A stretch of 64,000 nucleotides of DNA from Corallococcus sp. AS-1-6 (GTDB taxonomy: Bacteria; Myxococcota; Myxococcia; Myxococcales; Myxococcaceae). The notes below the pieces were generated by a model. That model had not been told where the DNA came from and did no database searches. It was given only the letters and a program-made list of their open reading frames with translations. Of this stretch, positions 63,640 through 64,000 are shown piece by piece. The translations under genes and the position numbers were made by a program. The number at the start of each line of letters is the position of its first letter. Within the stretch, counting starts at the first letter, position 1. The DNA lies in assembly GCF_020037015.1 (NCBI RefSeq), contig NZ_JAIQDE010000002.1:372001-436000 (forward strand). The letters are read 5' to 3'.

Positions 63640-64000
63640 AGCTGGTACCTGCCTACAAGTTCAGAGAAGCGCTTCGACAAGATGGAGAGGTTGCCGGCCA
63701 CCTGCTCGATGCGCCGGGTGCCCTCCACCGAATCACTCATGGCGGACGTCAGCTCGCCCATCGCCGTGGCGATCTGCTCCACGCCAATGGTCTGCTGCCG
63801 CGTGTTGCCCGCGATCTGCCGCGCCGCCCCGGACGACTCGCGGATGACCTCCGACAGGCCCAGGATGGTGGAGCCCGCGCCGCGCGCAAGCTCCATCGCC
63901 GCCTGGGCGCGCCGGCTGCCCTCGTCCGTCGTGGTGACGGCCACGCGGGTGCCCTTCTGCACCTCGCCCAGGAGCACGCGCACCTGGTCGGCGGCCATCC
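63636..64000 (-). CDS. Methyl-accepting chemotaxis protein (C-terminal part; start beyond the window)
   Basis: About 121 codons are visible, entering from the right edge. The sequence has the C-terminal descending helix of MCP signalling domains: VLLGEVQKGTRVAVTTTDEG, LSEVIRESSGAARQIAGNTRQQTIGVEQIATAMGEL, ending LSKRFSELVGRYQL. The tip and sensory part lie outside the window. The Met near 63998 is internal. It is the first known gene of the operon MCP-cheY-cheW-cheA. Confidence 0.88.
   Translation of the reverse strand, partial: MAADQVRVLLGEVQKGTRVAVTTTDEGSRRAQAAMELARGAGSTILGLSEVIRESSGAARQIAGNTRQQTIGVEQIATAMGELTSAMSDSVEGTRRIEQVAGNLSILSKRFSELVGRYQL

Overview
The window is about 64 kb of very GC-rich, densely coding DNA with strongly GC-biased third codon positions. 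The gene content points to a myxobacterium of the Myxococcus/Corallococcus type: a MglA-type GTPase with the Thr-containing switch motif, DUF4388 and AMIN proteins, several class III nucleotide cyclases, a CheA-CheY hybrid operon, many lipoproteins and proteins with Ser/Thr/Pro-rich tails. I saw no tRNA, rRNA, CRISPR array, transposase or prophage. The genus is an inference from gene content, not from a search.

Layout. 1-3.5 kb: a deoxyhypusine-synthase-like gene cut by the left edge, a PHP phosphoesterase and a chemoreceptor. 3.8-15.4 kb: respiratory complex I in two pieces (nuoAB, then nuoCDGHI), separated by a thioesterase, a sulfatase-fold membrane enzyme and an adenylate cyclase, and followed by a [2Fe-2S] ferredoxin. 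nuoEF and nuoJKLMN are absent. 15.4-21.5 kb: a lipoprotein hydrolase, a pair of inverted palindromes, a CHASE2 cyclase, a lipoprotein and an unknown protein. 21.5-26.9 kb: a run of five small membrane proteins, an EEP-fold phosphatase, an M23 peptidase and a TetR regulator with a clear operator. 27-36.8 kb: a long minus-strand run Crp/Fnr regulator, class II cyclic-nucleotide phosphodiesterase, accD, folC, alpha/beta hydrolase, AMIN coiled-coil protein, lptD and an XRE regulator. 36.9-46.3 kb: purMN plus DUF523, an HIBCH-type hydrolase, HAD phosphatase, FAD oxidoreductase, ribosomal protein L28, then murQ, anmK and a MglA-like GTPase. 46.4-54.3 kb: DUF4388 protein, alkaline-phosphatase-superfamily enzyme, HExxH lipoprotein peptidase, a large GH13 enzyme and an exported TldD/PmbA protein. 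54.4-57.9 kb: a UDP-sugar dehydrogenase and a heparinase II/III-like gene behind a candidate sigma-54 promoter. 58-64 kb: a degenerate histidine kinase, a coupled toxin-like/partner pair, and an MCP-CheY-CheW-CheA/CheY operon cut by the right edge.

How the genes may work together. Two cyclases, a phosphodiesterase and a Crp-like receptor suggest cyclic-AMP signalling. murQ and anmK are the two central steps of cell-wall MurNAc recycling and lead into the MglA-like GTPase. The AMIN protein, LptD, M23 peptidase, heparinase and UDP-sugar dehydrogenase all concern the envelope or extracellular polysaccharide. The strongest leads for something undescribed are the translationally coupled toxin-like/partner pair at 59.2-60.0 kb, the inverted palindrome pair at 16.6-16.8 kb, the anmK-GTPase coupling, and the histidine-rich tails on NuoH and NuoI.
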